From contig JAGDMX010000187.1 in the NCBI GenBank assembly GCA_017860725.1, positions 1 to 5,753 of the forward strand: 5,753 nt of DNA. The letters run 5' to 3'. Positions 4,716 to 5,753 of the stretch are shown here, piece by piece. Origin of the DNA: Chloroflexota bacterium (GTDB lineage Bacteria > Chloroflexota > Anaerolineae > Anaerolineales > UBA4823). The notes beneath the pieces are model-generated. The model was given only the letters and a program-made list of their open reading frames with translations, was not told the origin of the DNA and searched no databases. The translations under genes and the position numbers were made by a program. Each line of letters opens with the position of its first letter. Positions within the stretch are counted from its first letter, which is position 1.

Positions 4716-5753
4716 TTAGTGTCTTACAAGCGGCAGGTAGAACCACGGCGGCAGCAGGTCGGCTGTCAGTGATCCAGGCAGCTTGGTAGCGCTCCCATAG
4801 ATCGGATCAAAAATGTATTTGGCATCCATAATGAGCAGGTATGCCGCCTCCTCCGTGATGTGCTTGCCACTCTGCGCCATCACTTCGTTGATGAAAGCCT
4901 TGAGGACTTTCAGCGACGGGATGGGATGACCACCGCGCTCGATGGCAGCCTGGATAGCCTCGATCTTGGCCAGCAGGCTGTCGCGGACACCTTCGTTGTC
5001 AATCTCACCTTCATTATAGAAACGCCACACTGCCATTTCCAGGCTCTCAGCGTTGGCGATGATGGTAAAGGTGACCGAGGCAGTAGCTTCATTGCCAGCC
5101 TTATCGACGGCATACACGGTCAGAGTGTGCTCGCCCAAGGACAGGGTGTACAGGTCGATTACATCACCATCCATCACTTCCATGCCATCCAGGTCAGCCG
5201 TAACTGAAGCCAGGCCGGAGACATCTGTTTCTTCCGTGCCGGGTAGATCCTCGACAGTGAAGTCGATTGTCAGGAACTCTGGGTGCAGGTAGGAGGTAGC
5301 CGTCGGCGAATTGATCGTGATCGTTGGCGGTGTAGCATCCTTGATGAAGACCAGGCGACCCTCGATCTGCGGGTTGATCGGCTCAGTCTGCGCCTGGATG
5401 TAGTGGATCACTGCATCGCGCACGTAGAACTGGGTATCGTCTGTGATCTGGTCGAGTGGCCACAAGCTGACGCCACTATCATTGAAGTTGCACGAGCCGG
5501 CTGCCAGGTAGTTGACCGTCGACACCCGGTAATAGGTGTCGGCGTCGGTGAAATTTACCTCTTGACCGTTGAACTCCAGCGAGACGACATAGCTCTTGGT
5601 TGGATCGTATTCTGCAGGATACAGATCATTATAGGTTATCTGGCCGCCAGCGTTGATATCGATCATGCAAGTGGTGTAGTAAGAGTATCCGCCATAACCG
5701 GGTACATACTTGTAGTAGTAGTAGTTGCGGAAGGCGCGCTCTAGCACCGCCTT
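4716..5753 (-). CDS. 3' part of an exported 5'-nucleotidase-family protein with Ig-like and FIMAH domains and YLPLV tail
   Basis: The frame is open to the right edge, so the gene starts outside; the GTG at 5747 is an internal codon. The visible 345 residues begin in a 5'-nucleotidase C-terminal (substrate-binding) domain, about 1-137: YRVSTVNYLAAG (75-86), then YVRDAVIHYIQAQ (110-122) and IEGRLVF (130-136), as at the end of UshA-like enzymes. The metallophosphatase half is presumably upstream. Residues 141-232 form an Ig-like domain (TPPTITINSP start, LSLGEHTLTVYAVDKAGN near the end). Residues 236-314 match a FIMAH-type helical domain (DSLLAKIEAIQAAIERG, then LKAFINEVMAQSGKHIT). The protein ends PPWFYLPLVRH. 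It probably acts outside the cell, releasing phosphate or nucleosides from nucleotides. Oddities are nine Tyr in residues 11-28 and GSCNF in place of the usual GGDGF/Y loop. An intrinsic terminator follows the stop. Confidence 0.85.
   Translation of the reverse strand, partial: KAVLERAFRNYYYYKYVPGYGGYSYYTTCMIDINAGGQITYNDLYPAEYDPTKSYVVSLEFNGQEVNFTDADTYYRVSTVNYLAAGSCNFNDSGVSLWPLDQITDDTQFYVRDAVIHYIQAQTEPINPQIEGRLVFIKDATPPTITINSPTATSYLHPEFLTIDFTVEDLPGTEETDVSGLASVTADLDGMEVMDGDVIDLYTLSLGEHTLTVYAVDKAGNEATASVTFTIIANAESLEMAVWRFYNEGEIDNEGVRDSLLAKIEAIQAAIERGGHPIPSLKVLKAFINEVMAQSGKHITEEAAYLLIMDAKYIFDPIYGSATKLPGSLTADLLPPWFYLPLVRH
5712..5723 (-). repeat. Short trinucleotide tract (TAC)4 encoding four Tyr
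   Basis: Four perfect TAC codons in a row on the minus strand (GTA x4 on plus) encode residues 11-14 of the visible nucleotidase-domain protein, inside a Tyr-rich segment. It is short enough to be ordinary codon repetition, though such tracts can slip. Confidence 0.7.

Noticed and set aside
5283..5744. Plus-strand open frame opposite the nucleotidase domain
   Set aside because: The minus strand encodes well-recognised 5'-nucleotidase C-terminal motifs, and the plus frame shows no start signal or family.

Overview
The window looks like a moderately GC-rich bacterial chromosome segment, most probably from Chloroflexota (Anaerolineae-like). The main clue is that two unrelated, apparently exported proteins at the two edges both end in an aromatic-L-P-L-V-basic tail (YLPLVQRNP and FYLPLVRH). 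I know this kind of C-terminus from many secreted Chloroflexota proteins. The assignment is an inference from sequence style, not from a search. I see no mobile element, CRISPR array, tRNA or rRNA.

Layout, left to right. (1) Bases 1-792 (+) hold the 3' end of a surface or secreted protein with a gingipain-propeptide-like beta domain, three calcium-binding thrombospondin-type-3-like repeats and the YLPLV tail. (2) A large hairpin at 810-847 lies between this gene and the convergent gene that follows. (3) Bases 869-2215 (-) encode a complete class III PLP-dependent aminotransferase. (4) An AT-rich intergenic region at 2216-2417 separates divergent genes. It carries a convincing sigma70-type promoter for the rightward genes, and nested inverted repeats plus a weaker candidate promoter on the aminotransferase side. 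(5) Bases 2418-3164 and 3194-3646 (+) form a two-gene operon of integral membrane proteins of unknown function, about 7 TM and 4 TM. It ends at a textbook intrinsic terminator (3664-3692). (6) Bases 3705-4601 (+) encode a ten-helix EamA/DMT transporter whose start codon sits only 12 bases beyond that terminator's T-run. (7) A minus-strand intrinsic terminator (4651-4684) serves the last gene. (8) Bases 4716-5753 (-) hold the 3' end of an exported multidomain protein: 5'-nucleotidase C-terminal domain, Ig-like domain, FIMAH-type helical domain and the YLPLV tail.

The genes do not form one pathway. The window is a set of small transcription units: two secreted proteins at the edges, one metabolic enzyme, one small-molecule exporter and an uncharacterised membrane pair. 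The items most worth follow-up are the shared C-terminal tail (a possible sorting signal), the two-gene membrane operon with conserved-looking His/Arg positions, and the unusual nucleotidase domain. In that domain the usual GGDG-type loop is replaced by a Cys-containing version, and a Tyr-rich segment contains the only other visible Cys.
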